NCBI GenBank assembly: GCA_009912235.1
Contig: WNDS01000008.1
Coordinates: 1 to 44,416, forward strand
DNA: 44,416 nt
Origin: Stenotrophomonas maltophilia
GTDB taxonomy: Bacteria > Pseudomonadota > Gammaproteobacteria > Xanthomonadales > Xanthomonadaceae
Reading direction: 5' to 3'
Below are positions 43,993 through 44,416 of the stretch, piece by piece; the stretch's first letter is position 1, and each line of letters begins with the position of its first letter. Position numbers and translations under genes: made by a program. The notes beneath the pieces were generated by a model. That model had not been told where the DNA came from, searched no databases, and worked only from the letters and a program-made list of their open reading frames with translations.

Positions 43993-44416
43993 TCAGCAAC
44001 CACAGGCATCGTCTTCATCTGTGACCTGCTCGGTGATCTGCCAGCCTCCCCGCCCGATGTACGCCGTCACTGCAACTGGCTTCTCGGTAGCGACAGTGAT
44101 GCTTCGTCCCCTGTCGTCGGTGATGCCATGGGCAAGCACATCGCCGTCTTCGGTGACGATCCTGTAGTAGGTATCGGGCAGCACGCGATCGCGGCTATCC
44201 ACGACATGCAGCTTTCCACGATACGCCATGCGCGGCGAGAGCAGGCGGGGGAGTGGCACGATGCCAGCAGGCTCGGACGCGCCCTGTAGGAACGGATGCT
44301 CGCCCGCCTTGACCTTGAACTCCCCTGGGCAGCTGAAGGTGATGTTGCCGCCTTCCAGCGTGATCGCGCTGCTGCCGGCCTGCAGCACCACCTTGGTCTG
44401 CGCCAGCACGTCGATG
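43993..44416 (-). CDS. vgrG: VgrG C-terminus with transthyretin-like extension (5' end outside window)
   Basis: Only the last 140 residues are inside the window. IDVLAQTKVVLQAGSSAITLEGGNITFSCPGEFKVKAGEHPF is the DUF2345 beta-prism end of a T6SS VgrG spike. It is followed by YRGKLHVVDSRDRVLPDTYYR, LAHGITDDRGRSI and VTAYIGRGG, a transthyretin/carboxypeptidase-regulatory-like domain, and a tail ending CGC. Such C-terminal extensions dock specific effectors onto the spike. The downstream order adaptor, effector, immunity fits a vgrG-linked effector module. Confidence 0.87.
   Translation of the reverse strand, partial: IDVLAQTKVVLQAGSSAITLEGGNITFSCPGEFKVKAGEHPFLQGASEPAGIVPLPRLLSPRMAYRGKLHVVDSRDRVLPDTYYRIVTEDGDVLAHGITDDRGRSITVATEKPVAVTAYIGRGGWQITEQVTDEDDACGC

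Noticed and set aside
38970..44416. Rhs or CdiA system
   Set aside because: No YD repeats, no filamentous haemagglutinin repeats and no RHS core; the upstream gene is a VgrG. Only the cassette layout is similar.

Overview
The window looks like a chromosomal segment of a Stenotrophomonas of the S. maltophilia group (Xanthomonadaceae). The DNA is very GC-rich. It carries the SmeRS-SmeABC regulator and efflux locus typical of that genus. Intergenic spaces are dotted with short GTAG-headed palindromes of the kind known as SMAG (REP-like) elements. I see no tRNA, rRNA, CRISPR array or insertion sequence.

Layout. 1-8.4 kb is ordinary core metabolism: a secreted beta-propeller protein, aroE, a small membrane protein, a DinG-type Fe-S helicase, a secreted hypothetical, a DUF418 membrane protein and ilvD. 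8.8-10.7 kb is a ygiB-ygiC pair whose ygiC 3' end runs into two inverted SMAG palindromes. 10.7-17.5 kb on the minus strand is a tightly overlapping operon RDD > SpoIIM-like > DUF4129 > DUF4350 > MoxR ATPase > DUF58, preceded by a gamma-carbonic-anhydrase-like gene and a nucleotidyltransferase. 19.2-27.2 kb is smeRS (minus) divergent from smeABC (plus). 27.4-29.2 kb is mnmG. 29.8-31.9 kb holds a lipoprotein, a serine/threonine dehydratase-like enzyme and a DUF218 protein. 32.1-36.9 kb (minus) is a biotin cluster bioB-bioF-bioH-SDR-bioC with a BirA-type operator in front of bioB. 37.1-38.9 kb is an M3-like metallopeptidase gene.

38.97-44.4 kb is a more AT-rich type VI secretion (T6SS) island on the minus strand. 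It reads: VgrG C-terminus, a small possible adaptor, a 444-residue effector ending in an M15/LAS-like zinc peptidase motif, and then three related putative periplasmic immunity genes. Between the immunity genes lie two orphan copies of just the effector's C-terminus. Each immunity reading frame, or its leader, begins in an ATGA overlap with the stop of the toxin tail before it. This reads as an effector-immunity cassette array and is the most interesting part of the window.

Five genes are interrupted by small indels: DUF4129 (one extra copy of a 7-bp repeat), smeB (2 nt missing), bioF (2 nt missing), the M3 peptidase (1 nt extra) and the middle immunity gene (1 nt missing). A fourth kind of lesion, an in-frame TAG, separates the leader of the first immunity gene from its body. 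In every indel case the other frame continues the same protein and the corrected length fits the family. Either the strain really carries these lesions or the assembly has indel errors; the sequence alone cannot decide. The SmeABC pump, biotin synthesis and the DUF4129 operon would be affected if they are real.
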